DNA from: Aestuariivivens sediminicola
GTDB lineage: Bacteria; Bacteroidota; Bacteroidia; Flavobacteriales; Flavobacteriaceae
Reading direction: 5' to 3'
Length of the DNA stretch: 64,000 nucleotides
NCBI RefSeq assembly: GCF_022662015.1
Contig: NZ_JAKMCM010000001.1
Span: 620,001-684,000, forward strand
Shown here: positions 18,516 through 27,847 of the stretch, piece by piece
How positions within the stretch are numbered: position 1 is the stretch's first letter
Layout of the letters: each line of letters begins with the position of its first letter
Notes under the pieces: model-generated
Database searches by the model: none
What the model was told of the DNA's origin: nothing
The model's input: only the letters and a program-made list of their open reading frames with translations
Position numbers and translations under genes: made by a program

Positions 18516-19193
18516 ATGCTGAAGCCCCTAATCAATCTGTTTTTCCCTGAAGTATGTTGTGCTTGCCACAACCTTTTAAAGGATAACCAGGATACGATTT
18601 GCACTTCCTGCAGACATCAGTTACCGGTTACCAATTACCATTTTAACAATGACAACACTGTTGAAAAGGTTTTTTACGGACGGGTTAAAATTGAACAGGC
18701 TACGGCGCTTCTTAGATACGAGAAAAAGGGTCTGGTACAACAACTCGTCCATGGACTAAAATATAAAGGGTATGAAAGAATTGGTGTGCTGTTGGGTAAT
18801 TGGCTCGGTGGAGAACTAAAAACGCTGAATAGCTATAATTCCATTGATCTCGTGATACCTGTTCCTTTACATAAAAAGAAATTACGAACGAGAGGCTACA
18901 ATCAGGTAGCAAAATTTGGACAGCAAATAGCAAAAAAATTAGGCGCCTGTTATAGAGATGATATCCTGATCAAGACCACTCACACAGCATCTCAAGTCAC
19001 TAAAAAACGAATGGCACGCTGGCAAGGTGGAGTCTCTCTGTTTGGTGTTCGCCATTTGGATACCATCGCGAACAAGCACATTTTGCTCGTTGATGATATC
19101 ATTACCACTGGAGCTACGATAGAAGCTTGTGCCCAATTGTTGTCACAAGGCCATAATGTAAAAATTAGCGTTGCCAGTATGGCTATAGCCTAA
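18516..19193 (+). CDS. comF: ComF-family phosphoribosyltransferase-like protein
   Basis: This protein has 225 residues. The N-terminal zinc-ribbon-like cysteines are CCAC (14-17) and CTSC (29-32). The body is a type I phosphoribosyltransferase fold with the PRPP loop LLVDDIITTGATIEA near the C-terminus and the conserved VPVPLHKKKLRTRGYNQ. ComF is linked to DNA uptake in competent bacteria; homologues are widespread and the biochemical role is unsettled. It diverges from glyS with a 130-base gap. Confidence 0.85.
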   Translation: MLKPLINLFFPEVCCACHNLLKDNQDTICTSCRHQLPVTNYHFNNDNTVEKVFYGRVKIEQATALLRYEKKGLVQQLVHGLKYKGYERIGVLLGNWLGGELKTLNSYNSIDLVIPVPLHKKKLRTRGYNQVAKFGQQIAKKLGACYRDDILIKTTHTASQVTKKRMARWQGGVSLFGVRHLDTIANKHILLVDDIITTGATIEACAQLLSQGHNVKISVASMAIA

Positions 19194-19310
19194 GTCGTTT
19201 CGTCTTGTATTCGCGTTATAAAACACCCGATAATTAGGGATATTTAGGTCAGACTGGAAAACCTTCAAATGAAAAAATTCATGTACTTTTACCGAAATTT
19301 AAAACACTCC

Positions 19311-20921
19311 ATGCAGAAGTCAATTTGGAATATCGTTTTATTCATATCAATAAGCTTTCTATTTATTACATGTGCCAATAAAGGCACACCCGGAGGTGGT
19401 CCGAAGGATGAAACACCTCCGGAAATTGTAAAGTCAGAACCGGATAATTTCTCAGTACATTTCAATACCAATGAAATCAAAATATATTTTGATGAGTATA
19501 TAAAGTTAAAGGATATACAAAAACAGTTAATTATTTCGCCCCCAATGAAAACCCAGCCATTAATCAAACCACTGGGAGGGGCCAGTAAATTTATTACCAT
19601 TACGATTTTCGATACACTTCAACCCAACACAACCTATGCCTTTAACTTTGGAAATAGTATCCAGGATAACAATGAGGGTAATCCTTTTTCTTATTTTCGA
19701 TATGTCTTTTCTACGGGAGAATATATTGATTCCTTAACGGTAAGTGGTGCGATAAAGGACGCTTTCGATAAAGAAACAGAGTCTTTTGTGAATGTCGCCT
19801 TATATGAAGTCGATTCCACATTTAAGGATTCAATCATCTACAAGGAAGTTCCAAAATACATCACGAACACCTTAGACAGTCTAACTACTTTTACCATTGA
19901 AAATATAAAAGAGGGTAAGTATCTGCTGGTTGGTTTGAAGGATAATAACGGGGATAACAAATTTCAACAGAAGTCGGATAAAATTGCATTTCACGACAAG
20001 ATCATAAATGTTCCTTCCGATACGACTTATGTCCTGAGATTGTTCAAGGAAGATATTGATTTCAAATCGATTCGGCCTAAATTGCTGGCCGGAGAAAAGA
20101 TTGCCTTCGGATTTGAGGGCGATCACAAAAACATGAATATTACCCTTCTTTCGGAGGTTCCGGAAGATTTTGAATACAGAATTACCAAGGATGAAAAAAC
20201 AGATTCCCTGTATTATTGGTATAAACCGAGATTGGAATCCGATTCATTACATTTTAAGGTCACGCATTTGGATTTTGAAACGGAATACATGGTGAAGATT
20301 AGTGATCAAAAACGCGACAGTTTAGTGATCAGCGCCTCCCCTTCGGGAATCATAGGCTTCGATGAGGCTTTTAAACTTCGCGGTTCAACACCCTTCATGA
20401 GTTTTGACGAGGCCAAATTCAGTATTATGGATAAAGATTCGACTGATGTACCCTTTTCTGCCATTTTAGATAGCGTACAGAACATGTACCATATAAATTT
20501 TGACAAAACGGAGGGGAATAAATATCGCATTCAGATTTTACCGGAAGCATTATTTGATTTATTTGAAAACACCAACGATACCTTAAACTATACTGTAAAC
20601 ACGAAAAAAGTGTCTGATTATGGTTATGTTCGCATCAATATGGTCAACGCAAAATATCCGGCAATTGTGCAACTTACGGACAGCAAAGGTGAGGTAAAAG
20701 CAGAACACTATGCCTTGGAATCCAAACCTTTGGATTTTTTGAATCTCAGTCCCGGAATTTATTCCATTCGCGTTATTCACGATGCTAATGGAAACAAAAA
20801 ATATGACACGGGAAATTATCTCAAAAAGATTCAGCCCGAACACGTGAGTCATTTCGAAATGTCTGAAGAAGTACGTTCCGACTGGGGGCTTATAGAGACC
20901 CTTCAATTCAATCCAAACTAA
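19311..20921 (+). CDS. Lipoprotein with Ig-like (Big_5-type) domain
   Basis: A lipobox FITC follows a hydrophobic leader starting at the ATG at 19311; an ATG at 19269 would add 14 residues. The mature protein opens with NKGTPGGGPKDETPP and an Ig-like fold of the Big_5 type (about 30-140), seen in Bacteroidota surface or periplasmic lipoproteins. The remaining 400 residues are beta-rich and end in IYSIRVIHDANGNKKYDTG, a calcium-binding-like loop. Probably outer-membrane attached; function unknown. Its end overlaps the amidase gene by 14 bases, tail to tail. Confidence 0.7.
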   Translation: MQKSIWNIVLFISISFLFITCANKGTPGGGPKDETPPEIVKSEPDNFSVHFNTNEIKIYFDEYIKLKDIQKQLIISPPMKTQPLIKPLGGASKFITITIFDTLQPNTTYAFNFGNSIQDNNEGNPFSYFRYVFSTGEYIDSLTVSGAIKDAFDKETESFVNVALYEVDSTFKDSIIYKEVPKYITNTLDSLTTFTIENIKEGKYLLVGLKDNNGDNKFQQKSDKIAFHDKIINVPSDTTYVLRLFKEDIDFKSIRPKLLAGEKIAFGFEGDHKNMNITLLSEVPEDFEYRITKDEKTDSLYYWYKPRLESDSLHFKVTHLDFETEYMVKISDQKRDSLVISASPSGIIGFDEAFKLRGSTPFMSFDEAKFSIMDKDSTDVPFSAILDSVQNMYHINFDKTEGNKYRIQILPEALFDLFENTNDTLNYTVNTKKVSDYGYVRINMVNAKYPAIVQLTDSKGEVKAEHYALESKPLDFLNLSPGIYSIRVIHDANGNKKYDTGNYLKKIQPEHVSHFEMSEEVRSDWGLIETLQFNPN

Positions 20922-21687
20922 AGTGATCTCTATCACTTAAGAACTGCAATTTAGTTCTGTAAAAATGAATGTGTTTCTTCTCTAAAGTTACAATTTCGAT
21001 ATGTTCTCGGTTGGGTTTCAGGGGGGTGATGGCATTTCCCAAAATGTCATAAACAGCCGAGTGACCACAATATTCATTTTGTGCCTCGTCAGTTCCAACC
21101 CGGTTAACCCCAATACAATAACACATGTTTTCTATGGCTCGGGCCTTTAACAATATATCCCAGGCCTGAATTCTGGGTTTTGGCCAGTTAGCGACATACA
21201 ACAGAATGTCATACTCCTCAACATTCCTGGACCAAACAGGAAAACGCAAATCATAGCATATCAGCGGACATATTTTCCAACCCTTATAATCAATTATCAG
21301 TTTTTTATTTCCGGCTGTATACACCTTATGCTCATTTGCTAAAGTAAAGGTATGTCGCTTATCGTAATACAATAAAGCTCCGGATGGTTCGACAAAAATT
21401 AACCGGTTATAAAACCTGGTGTCTTCCGTAATTATAAGACTTCCAACAATTGCCGCTCTGGTTTTCATCGCTTTTTTCTGCATCCAACTCACCGTATCTC
21501 CATCCATTGGTTCTGCGACTTTCGAAGCATTCATGGTAAACCCGGTTGAAAACATTTCCGGAAGGACAATGACATCGACATCCTCCTTGATACTCTTTAT
21601 TTTCTCTGATAGCTGTTTTCTGTTTTTTTTGGGGTTTTCCCAAACCAAATCAGATTGTATACTCGCTACTTTTAGAGGCTCCTGCAT
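20908..21687 (-). CDS. Nitrilase-superfamily omega-amidase
   Basis: This is a 259-residue carbon-nitrogen hydrolase. The catalytic triad is visible: Glu44 in VLPEMFSTGF, Lys110 in YYDKRHTF and Cys144 in PLICYDLRFP. It resembles YafV/Nit2-type omega-amidases, which hydrolyse 2-oxoglutaramate or 2-oxosuccinamate left by glutamine transaminases. It begins two bases after a class I aminotransferase on the same strand, the expected partner. Together they would drive methionine salvage or glutamine-dependent transamination. Confidence 0.85.
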   Translation of the reverse strand: MQEPLKVASIQSDLVWENPKKNRKQLSEKIKSIKEDVDVIVLPEMFSTGFTMNASKVAEPMDGDTVSWMQKKAMKTRAAIVGSLIITEDTRFYNRLIFVEPSGALLYYDKRHTFTLANEHKVYTAGNKKLIIDYKGWKICPLICYDLRFPVWSRNVEEYDILLYVANWPKPRIQAWDILLKARAIENMCYCIGVNRVGTDEAQNEYCGHSAVYDILGNAITPLKPNREHIEIVTLEKKHIHFYRTKLQFLSDRDHFSLD

Positions 21688-21689
21688 GG

Positions 21690-22832
21690 TTAAATAGAAT
21701 TAATAATTTCTGCTGCCCGCTTCAGGGTATCATCCTTTTTCGCAAAGCAAAAACGCAATACCTTATGATCTAAATTATCTGTGTTAAAAACCGATAATGG
21801 AATCGAAGCAATACCAAAATCCCGGGTTAATCGTCTGGCAAAATCAACATCGTGTTCATCAGTGATAGCTGAATAATCAAGCACCTGAAAATAGGTGCCC
21901 CTGGACCGTTTGAAGCTAAATCTTGAATCCTTAATTAAATCCAGAAACAGATCCCTTTTCCTTTGATAGAATGCCGTTAAATTCAGATAATGTTCCGGGT
22001 TTTGCATAAAATCTGCAATCCCTTTTTGTGTGGGGTGATGCACACAAAAGACATTAAATTGATGCACCTGCATAAAGAGATCCATGAGTTCCTTTGGTGC
22101 GCAACAATAGCCAACACGCCACCCCGTATTATGAAAGGTTTTACTAAAAGAAAACACAACAAAACTCCGCGATTTTAACTCCGGATATAAGCACACACTC
22201 TGATGTTCTTCGCCATCGTAAATCATATGCTCATAGACCTCGTCACTCAGGACAATGATATTAGTGTTTTTAGTGAGATCCTGCAATTGAAGCATATCAG
22301 ACTTCGATAATACGGTCCCCGAAGGATTATGGGGTGTATTGATGATCATCATTTTAGTTCGAGAACTTATCTTTTCTTTCACCTCATTCCAGTTTACCCC
22401 ATAATCCACGGCTTCCAATTGTATGGATACGGGTACACCGCCGTTTAATGTCACTGCCGGTTCATAACTATCGTAAGCAGGTTTAAAAATAATGACTTCA
22501 TCACCAGGCTTGACAAAGGTGTTAATAATCGTAAATATAGCCTGTGTTGCTCCTGCTGTGATCGTTATTTCAGACTCCGGGTGATAATTGACCTGGTATA
22601 ACAAGTCCATTTTATTCGCAATGGCTTCCCGAAGCTCATGATTTCCATACATCGGAGCATATTGATTGTAACCCGAATTCATGGCCTTGCAGACTAAATC
22701 GGTGAGTTCCTGATCGCTTCCAAAATCAGGAAACCCTTGCGATAAATTAATCGCATTATACCTTTTGGCCAAGGTACTCATAATCGTAAAAATAGTAGTT
22801 CCTACTGCGGGGAGCTTGGAGGTATGCTGCAT
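21690..22832 (-). CDS. Methionine/glutamine aminotransferase (class I, YbdL-like)
   Basis: This is a 380-residue fold-type I PLP enzyme. The PLP lysine is Lys231 in FSFSKTFHNTGWRVGY; other marks are NLSQGFPDF (29-37), the TPHNPSGTV loop (167-174) and the SDEVY motif near 196. The NTGWRVGY version is typical of the YbdL / kynurenine aminotransferase / glutamine transaminase K group. An omega-amidase follows after two bases, supporting glutamine transamination, for example of the methionine-salvage 2-oxo acid. Confidence 0.85.
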   Translation of the reverse strand: MQHTSKLPAVGTTIFTIMSTLAKRYNAINLSQGFPDFGSDQELTDLVCKAMNSGYNQYAPMYGNHELREAIANKMDLLYQVNYHPESEITITAGATQAIFTIINTFVKPGDEVIIFKPAYDSYEPAVTLNGGVPVSIQLEAVDYGVNWNEVKEKISSRTKMMIINTPHNPSGTVLSKSDMLQLQDLTKNTNIIVLSDEVYEHMIYDGEEHQSVCLYPELKSRSFVVFSFSKTFHNTGWRVGYCCAPKELMDLFMQVHQFNVFCVHHPTQKGIADFMQNPEHYLNLTAFYQRKRDLFLDLIKDSRFSFKRSRGTYFQVLDYSAITDEHDVDFARRLTRDFGIASIPLSVFNTDNLDHKVLRFCFAKKDDTLKRAAEIINSI

Positions 22833-22850
22833 GGCATATGCATTAATGAT

Positions 22851-23540
22851 CTATACCCCTAATTTAGTAAGTAATTCTTGTTTATAGGTCCTTCCTATGG
22901 GAATTTTATTTGAATTTATAAACAGTGTGTTACCGGAAATTTTATCGACCATCTTTGCATTTACAATAAACGATTTATGTACCTGTATAAACTGATGTTC
23001 CGGCAATTTTTCTGCCCAATTTTTAAGGGAATCGATAAACGATAATTTCTTATTCTCAGTAACTATGGTAACATAATTTCTTTCAGACTCGATGTAACAT
23101 ATGTGGTTGAGAACCAATTTATGAAATGTTTTGTCTACATTTAAGTAAACCGTTTCCTCACTGTGTTCATTATTCACCTTACTCGCCTCCAGTCTGATTT
23201 TTGATTTGTTGACCGCTTTTAAAAACCTGTCAAACGAAAAAGGTTTTACCAAATAGTCTACAATGGTGTCCAATTCAAAACTTGGAACTGCAAATTCAGG
23301 ATAGGCAGTTGTAATGACAATTGCCGGAGGATCTTTAACCGTCCTAATAAAATCAATACCGGAAATATCGGGTAAATTGATATCCAGGAACACAAGGTCA
23401 ATGTTTTCAGCATTTAATACTGAGTTGGCCTCAATAGCCGCTTTAAAAACACCTATTAATTTTAAGCTAGGGATTTTACTTATAAAACGTTTTATAATAT
23501 TTTGGGCTGGAATTTCGTCTTCAATAATAATACAGGTCAT
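22851..23540 (-). CDS. LytTR-family response regulator
   Basis: This is a 229-residue regulator. The receiver domain has acidic residues at about 7-9 (IIIEDE), phosphoacceptor Asp53 in LVFLDINLPDISG, and the lysine in DYLVKPFSF. The C-terminal LytTR DNA-binding domain contains ICYIESERNYVTIVT and QVHKSFIVN. It lies just downstream of a LytS/YehU-type kinase on the same strand and is its likely partner. Target genes are unknown. Confidence 0.9.
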   Translation of the reverse strand: MTCIIIEDEIPAQNIIKRFISKIPSLKLIGVFKAAIEANSVLNAENIDLVFLDINLPDISGIDFIRTVKDPPAIVITTAYPEFAVPSFELDTIVDYLVKPFSFDRFLKAVNKSKIRLEASKVNNEHSEETVYLNVDKTFHKLVLNHICYIESERNYVTIVTENKKLSFIDSLKNWAEKLPEHQFIQVHKSFIVNAKMVDKISGNTLFINSNKIPIGRTYKQELLTKLGV

Positions 23541-23594
23541 AATTGGGTATACATGTATCCGATTAAAACATACTCTGATGTTCTGATGTCTAAT

Positions 23595-24563
23595 TTATAA
23601 ATTCATATTGAGTTGCACCTGAAACAAATCAGTTTTATCAATTTTTAAACTATAATTATCCTTATAGATTAATTCCAATCTTTTTTGCAGGTTTTTCAGA
23701 CCAATTTTCAATGCGTTTGTCGACACTTTTAAGGGGTCAAAACTGTTCTTACAAAGAAAGTGCAGCACAGCCTTATGAACTTCTATATGTATGGTAATAT
23801 CACTGTTCAGTGTGCTATGCTTAAAGGCATTTTCAATGATCGTTATTAAGAGTAACGGTGCGATCTCATAATCAAAAGAATCGATGGATTTGGTATACTT
23901 AATCTTCTTAACACCCTGAGTTCGCAACTCCTGAAACTTAATATAATTGTCTATAAATTCAATTTCCTTTTCCAGTGAAATGGTTTTTTCATTACTCTCA
24001 TAGAGCACATGTTTAAGATTATTGGACAGCATTAGAATAAGGTCCGGGGCTTCAGCGGGCTTTTCCAAAGCATAGGAATAAATCGTATTTAAATTATTAA
24101 ATAAGACATGAGGATTAATCTGCGATTTTAAAAATTTAAGTTCCATTTCAGCATGCTCCAGCTTTACAGCTTCAAATTCCTCCTGCTTATCTAAAAAACG
24201 GTAAAGCATCCAAACAAATGAGAAAAAGATGAGTGGCACCAGGCTTTGCCATAAATAGTCACTTAAACATTTAAAAACAGTACAGCCACATTGGGCAAAA
24301 CTGTAACAGTACACCAGAGTTGCAAAAAAAGCTATGGCAACAAATAGTAATACATAAAGCAAATGCCATTTCCTTTTCACAAAAAAAGGCAACAGTAAAA
24401 AATGATTGAGATAAACGATCACCACCAGGATGGATACATATTGAAGGAACGGGTTATCTCGCCAATGGTATTCCGGAAACAAGTACAAAGAGACGACCAC
24501 AAATAAAACCCAGAAGAGTAAATGCACCAATACTTGAGAAATATGTCTTCGATTCAGCACCAT
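23595..24563 (-). CDS. LytS/YehU-type sensor histidine kinase
   Basis: This is a membrane histidine kinase of about 322 residues from the ATG at 24563; another ATG at 24581 is possible and a TTG at 24692 seems unlikely. Four membrane helices fill the N-terminal 120 residues. The His_kinase box KSQINPHVLFNNLNTIYSYALE carries the phospho-histidine and the ATPase domain ends the protein (TIIENAFKHS). It is paired with the LytTR regulator 54 bases downstream. The stimulus is unknown; the helices may sense something in the membrane. Confidence 0.85.
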   Translation of the reverse strand: MVLNRRHISQVLVHLLFWVLFVVVSLYLFPEYHWRDNPFLQYVSILVVIVYLNHFLLLPFFVKRKWHLLYVLLFVAIAFFATLVYCYSFAQCGCTVFKCLSDYLWQSLVPLIFFSFVWMLYRFLDKQEEFEAVKLEHAEMELKFLKSQINPHVLFNNLNTIYSYALEKPAEAPDLILMLSNNLKHVLYESNEKTISLEKEIEFIDNYIKFQELRTQGVKKIKYTKSIDSFDYEIAPLLLITIIENAFKHSTLNSDITIHIEVHKAVLHFLCKNSFDPLKVSTNALKIGLKNLQKRLELIYKDNYSLKIDKTDLFQVQLNMNL

Positions 24564-24761
24564 TGAAAATTGAAAATACATAGAATTAGCCTTAGACTCA
24601 AAAAATGATGTACAAAATGACTTTTCAAAGATACCAACAACACATTTGTATTGATCTGTGAGACATTTAAAAGAAATTCCATGTTTCTCCAAATAATCAA
24701 GATCAAAAGCACATGCCTTTATTCTAAGATCCAGAGTGATTGATAAGATGTCTATTTTAGC

Positions 24762-25985
24762 CTAGCCCAAATTAAAATAGGTTGACGCCATATCACGTAT
24801 GCGATCACCAATAGCCAGGCAAGCGGTGGCGGCGGGTGATGGTGCATTAAGAACGTGAATACATCTTTGATTCCCAATAATTTTAAAATCATCCTCCATC
24901 GCTCCGTCCGCTCTCAAAAGCATGGCTCTTACACCAGACCTCCCTGGCTCAATATCCTCAAGTTTGAGTGAAGGAATCAAACGCTGCAAGGTTTTTAGAA
25001 ATCGCTTTTTTGAAAAAGCCCTGCGGTATTCATTAATGGCAAATCCCGTGTGATTGTATAACAACTTCCATGTTCCGGAGTAACTAAGTGCATCATATGC
25101 GTCCTTCATATTAAAATCGGTTTTCCCATAACCCTCCCTTTTAAAGGTTAATACCGCATTAGGACCACATTCTACATCACCGTCGACCATTCTGGTGAAG
25201 TGCACCCCTAAAAATGGAAAAGCAGGATTGGGTACGGGATAAATCAAATTTTTAACCTTATTTTTTGCCGATTCGGTCAAATTATAATAATCGCCTCTGA
25301 ATCCTACAATGCGCTCTCTCAAATGGAATCCGTCTTTTATGGCCAATCGATCTGATTGCAGGCCACCACAATAAATTATTTGATTCACCAGATAATTATT
25401 TTTCGAAGTCACTATGATTGATGTTTCAGAATTGTGATGAACTGTCAATACTTCCTCACCGAGGATAATTTTACTCTTCGGTTGCATGGTGGTTAGCAAT
25501 TCAGCAAGTTTATTGGTAATCCCGATAAAATCAATTATTCCTGTACATGGCACCCAGATGCCGCCAATGCTATTCACATAAGGTTCGATATCTCTTACCT
25601 GATTTCCTGATATTTTAGCAATACCTTCGGTTCCATTGGCTTTTCCGTTTTCATAAATATGGTCCAAGTGGGGTAATTCCTCATCATCAACAGCAACCAC
25701 AACTTTTCCACAGACATCGTGATTCACATTATAGGATTTTGCAAATTCAACTAATTGCCTTCGGCCACTCACACAATTCCTGGCCTTAGCAGATCCCGGC
25801 TTATAGTATAAACCCGAATGGATAACCCCGGAATTATGACCGGTCTGATGCGCCGCCAATTCCGATTCTTTCTCTATAAGCACCAATTTGAGATCCGGAT
25901 ATTTTAACTGGATCTTATAGGCGGTGGCCAGACCTATTATACCGCCTCCAACAATACCAATATCAAAGCTGTTTTCTAATTTCAA
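24762..25985 (-). CDS. lhgO: L-2-hydroxyglutarate oxidase
   Basis: This FAD-dependent oxidase of about 407 residues oxidises L-2-hydroxyglutarate to 2-oxoglutarate. The FAD motif GIVGGGIIGLATAYK is at 9-23. Also seen are HNSGVIHSGLYYKPGS and the C-terminal GRSGVRAMLLRADG, both typical of LhgO. The start is TTG; no ATG lies nearby in frame. It follows the MutS-like gene after 12 bases. Its role is repair of a dead-end metabolite or part of lysine or glutarate breakdown. Confidence 0.88.
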   Translation of the reverse strand: MKLENSFDIGIVGGGIIGLATAYKIQLKYPDLKLVLIEKESELAAHQTGHNSGVIHSGLYYKPGSAKARNCVSGRRQLVEFAKSYNVNHDVCGKVVVAVDDEELPHLDHIYENGKANGTEGIAKISGNQVRDIEPYVNSIGGIWVPCTGIIDFIGITNKLAELLTTMQPKSKIILGEEVLTVHHNSETSIIVTSKNNYLVNQIIYCGGLQSDRLAIKDGFHLRERIVGFRGDYYNLTESAKNKVKNLIYPVPNPAFPFLGVHFTRMVDGDVECGPNAVLTFKREGYGKTDFNMKDAYDALSYSGTWKLLYNHTGFAINEYRRAFSKKRFLKTLQRLIPSLKLEDIEPGRSGVRAMLLRADGAMEDDFKIIGNQRCIHVLNAPSPAATACLAIGDRIRDMASTYFNLG

Positions 25986-25997
25986 CGAACTGTCTTT

Positions 25998-27764
25998 TTA
26001 AACAATATTCATCTTTTTGAGCAAAAATGAGGCGTTCATATTTTTACATATGCCCTGTTTTAATTTGTAGTCAAAATAAAGTTCTCCATTGACAATCTCG
26101 GCTTCAAAGAAATAATTTCTTACTTCCGCAAACTCCTTTTCTAATTCACACAGGCTTAGGTCATGAGTTGCAATAATCCCAGTAGCGTTTGTTTCAACCA
26201 GTTTTTCAACAAACTTTCTCGATCCAATGGCCTTGTCGGTGCTGTTAGTTCCCTTCAATATTTCATCTAAAACAATAAAATAAGGCGCTTTGTCAATTGT
26301 GTCCACTATAAATTTTAAACGGGATAATTCCGAAAAAAAATAGGAGCTATCATCTGTTAGAGAATCCCTGGTGCGCATACTGGTAATGAGTTTTATAGGA
26401 CAATAAGTGCTCTTTTTTGCACATACGGGCAAGCCCATATTGGCCATCACGATATGTAAAGATACTGTTCTCAGAAAGGTGCTTTTACCAGCCATATTTG
26501 CCCCGGTAACAATAAAGAATTCCTCTCTGTCAATCCTAACATGACTGTCCACCCGTCTCGATGCATCCAACAGCGGGTGCCCTAGATCCTCTGCAACAAT
26601 TATTGGGCCTTCTTCCTTTATCTCCGGAAATACAAAGCCAGGATGATTAAAGGCATAATTCCCCAATGTGTTGTAGGCATCAAAAAAAGAGACCACCTTA
26701 AACCAGTCTTCCACTTTGTCCGCATATTGGACTATCCACTGTTCAATCTTATAACTATTCCTGATGTCGTTAAGAAAGTACCCATTACCAAATATAGCCC
26801 CGATAAGATTGTTTCTGTTGTCCAAAGCATTCAAGGATCCGGAAAGTACTTTAAAAATTTTCGATGCTTCAAGGCTTTCAGACTGTATTTGTTGCTGTTT
26901 TTGTATTAGGAATTCAGAAGAAAATGTTTCACTCTCAATATAATCCAGTAGTAGGGCATATTGTTTAAAGGTATTTCTAACCTTATCGGTATGATATGCC
27001 AATAGGTTGACTTTCTTCAAATACCCGCCTGAAATCAACAGTCCAATAAGAAGCCAATTTGCCAAAACAAGGGGACTCGTAATAATTTGAAACGCAGTAA
27101 GAGCAATGAAAATAATTGATAATATGGTGAAGACCAAAGGTATCCAACGCATCGTTTTAGGTAGAAATGGCCTATGATTTTTAAGCCAAGAAATAATGTC
27201 TTCAGCAGGTGTTTGAATGGTAACAACACTGGAAGTGGCCTGATAGTATTGACGCCATTTTGGTTTTTTACTCAATTCTTTCACGGCCTCCTGCTTCATC
27301 ATTATGTCCTCGACCGAATTTGCCTTTAAGGCCTTTACCAAGTGTTCCGTTCCCTCTTTCAAGGCAGTTCTGTTTATGAACTGAAAGAAGGAACCACGTC
27401 CGAACAAATCAATATCGGAACTGTAATAGTGACCGGGGTCCTGAAATTCCAATCCTTCATCACGATGGAGAAAACTTCCGGAGCCTATCTTTAGCTCTTC
27501 TTCATTTATTCCTGCCAGAGTGCTATTGAATTGATGCAAATGCTTCAGGTCCGTATATTTTAAAAGCAAGACCATAAAAACAGCAAGGCCTGTTCCTCCA
27601 ATAAGCAAGGCCAGATACAAATGTTCAAAGGCGAAATAAACACCAAAACCTGTGATCACAAAGGTGGCCACCCGGTAGAAACTAAAAACCGTCATTTTTT
27701 TATAAATGCGTTCGGCTTCCGCTGTATACATCTTAAAGTGATCTTGATAATAGCTTAATGGCAT
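25998..27764 (-). CDS. Membrane-anchored MutS-family ATPase
   Basis: This protein has 588 residues. Hydrophobic segments lie at about 30-48, 50-69, 207-229 and 231-247, so the N-terminal half is membrane-bound. The C-terminal part is a MutS-type ABC ATPase: Walker A GANMAGKST at 421-429, signature-like SYFFSELSRL near 474, Walker B FIVLDE near 496-501, then GTNSTDKA and the switch His534. There is no mismatch-binding domain, so classical mismatch repair is unlikely. Such MutS-like membrane proteins are common in Bacteroidota with no settled function. Confidence 0.8.
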   Translation of the reverse strand: MPLSYYQDHFKMYTAEAERIYKKMTVFSFYRVATFVITGFGVYFAFEHLYLALLIGGTGLAVFMVLLLKYTDLKHLHQFNSTLAGINEEELKIGSGSFLHRDEGLEFQDPGHYYSSDIDLFGRGSFFQFINRTALKEGTEHLVKALKANSVEDIMMKQEAVKELSKKPKWRQYYQATSSVVTIQTPAEDIISWLKNHRPFLPKTMRWIPLVFTILSIIFIALTAFQIITSPLVLANWLLIGLLISGGYLKKVNLLAYHTDKVRNTFKQYALLLDYIESETFSSEFLIQKQQQIQSESLEASKIFKVLSGSLNALDNRNNLIGAIFGNGYFLNDIRNSYKIEQWIVQYADKVEDWFKVVSFFDAYNTLGNYAFNHPGFVFPEIKEEGPIIVAEDLGHPLLDASRRVDSHVRIDREEFFIVTGANMAGKSTFLRTVSLHIVMANMGLPVCAKKSTYCPIKLITSMRTRDSLTDDSSYFFSELSRLKFIVDTIDKAPYFIVLDEILKGTNSTDKAIGSRKFVEKLVETNATGIIATHDLSLCELEKEFAEVRNYFFEAEIVNGELYFDYKLKQGICKNMNASFLLKKMNIV

Positions 27765-27800
27765 GTGGTATGTTTAATATAAGTAAACGGTAAAGAAACA

Positions 27801-27829
27801 AAAAAGCCCTGAAACATTTCAGGGCTTAT
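27801..27829 (-). terminator. Rho-independent terminator after the YugP-type protease gene
   Basis: An inverted repeat of about 11 bases (27804-27814 with 27816-27826) ends on the minus strand in a six-T run. It closes the gene at 27848-28543 and shields the MutS-like gene that follows on the same strand. Confidence 0.8.
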
Positions 27830-27847
27830 ATTATTTTTTAGGCCGAA

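Noticed and set aside
16844-18604. Long N-terminal form of glycyl-tRNA synthetase
   Set aside because: The extra 73 residues are not family-like and overlap the divergent comF start; the ATG at 18385 matches the family opening.
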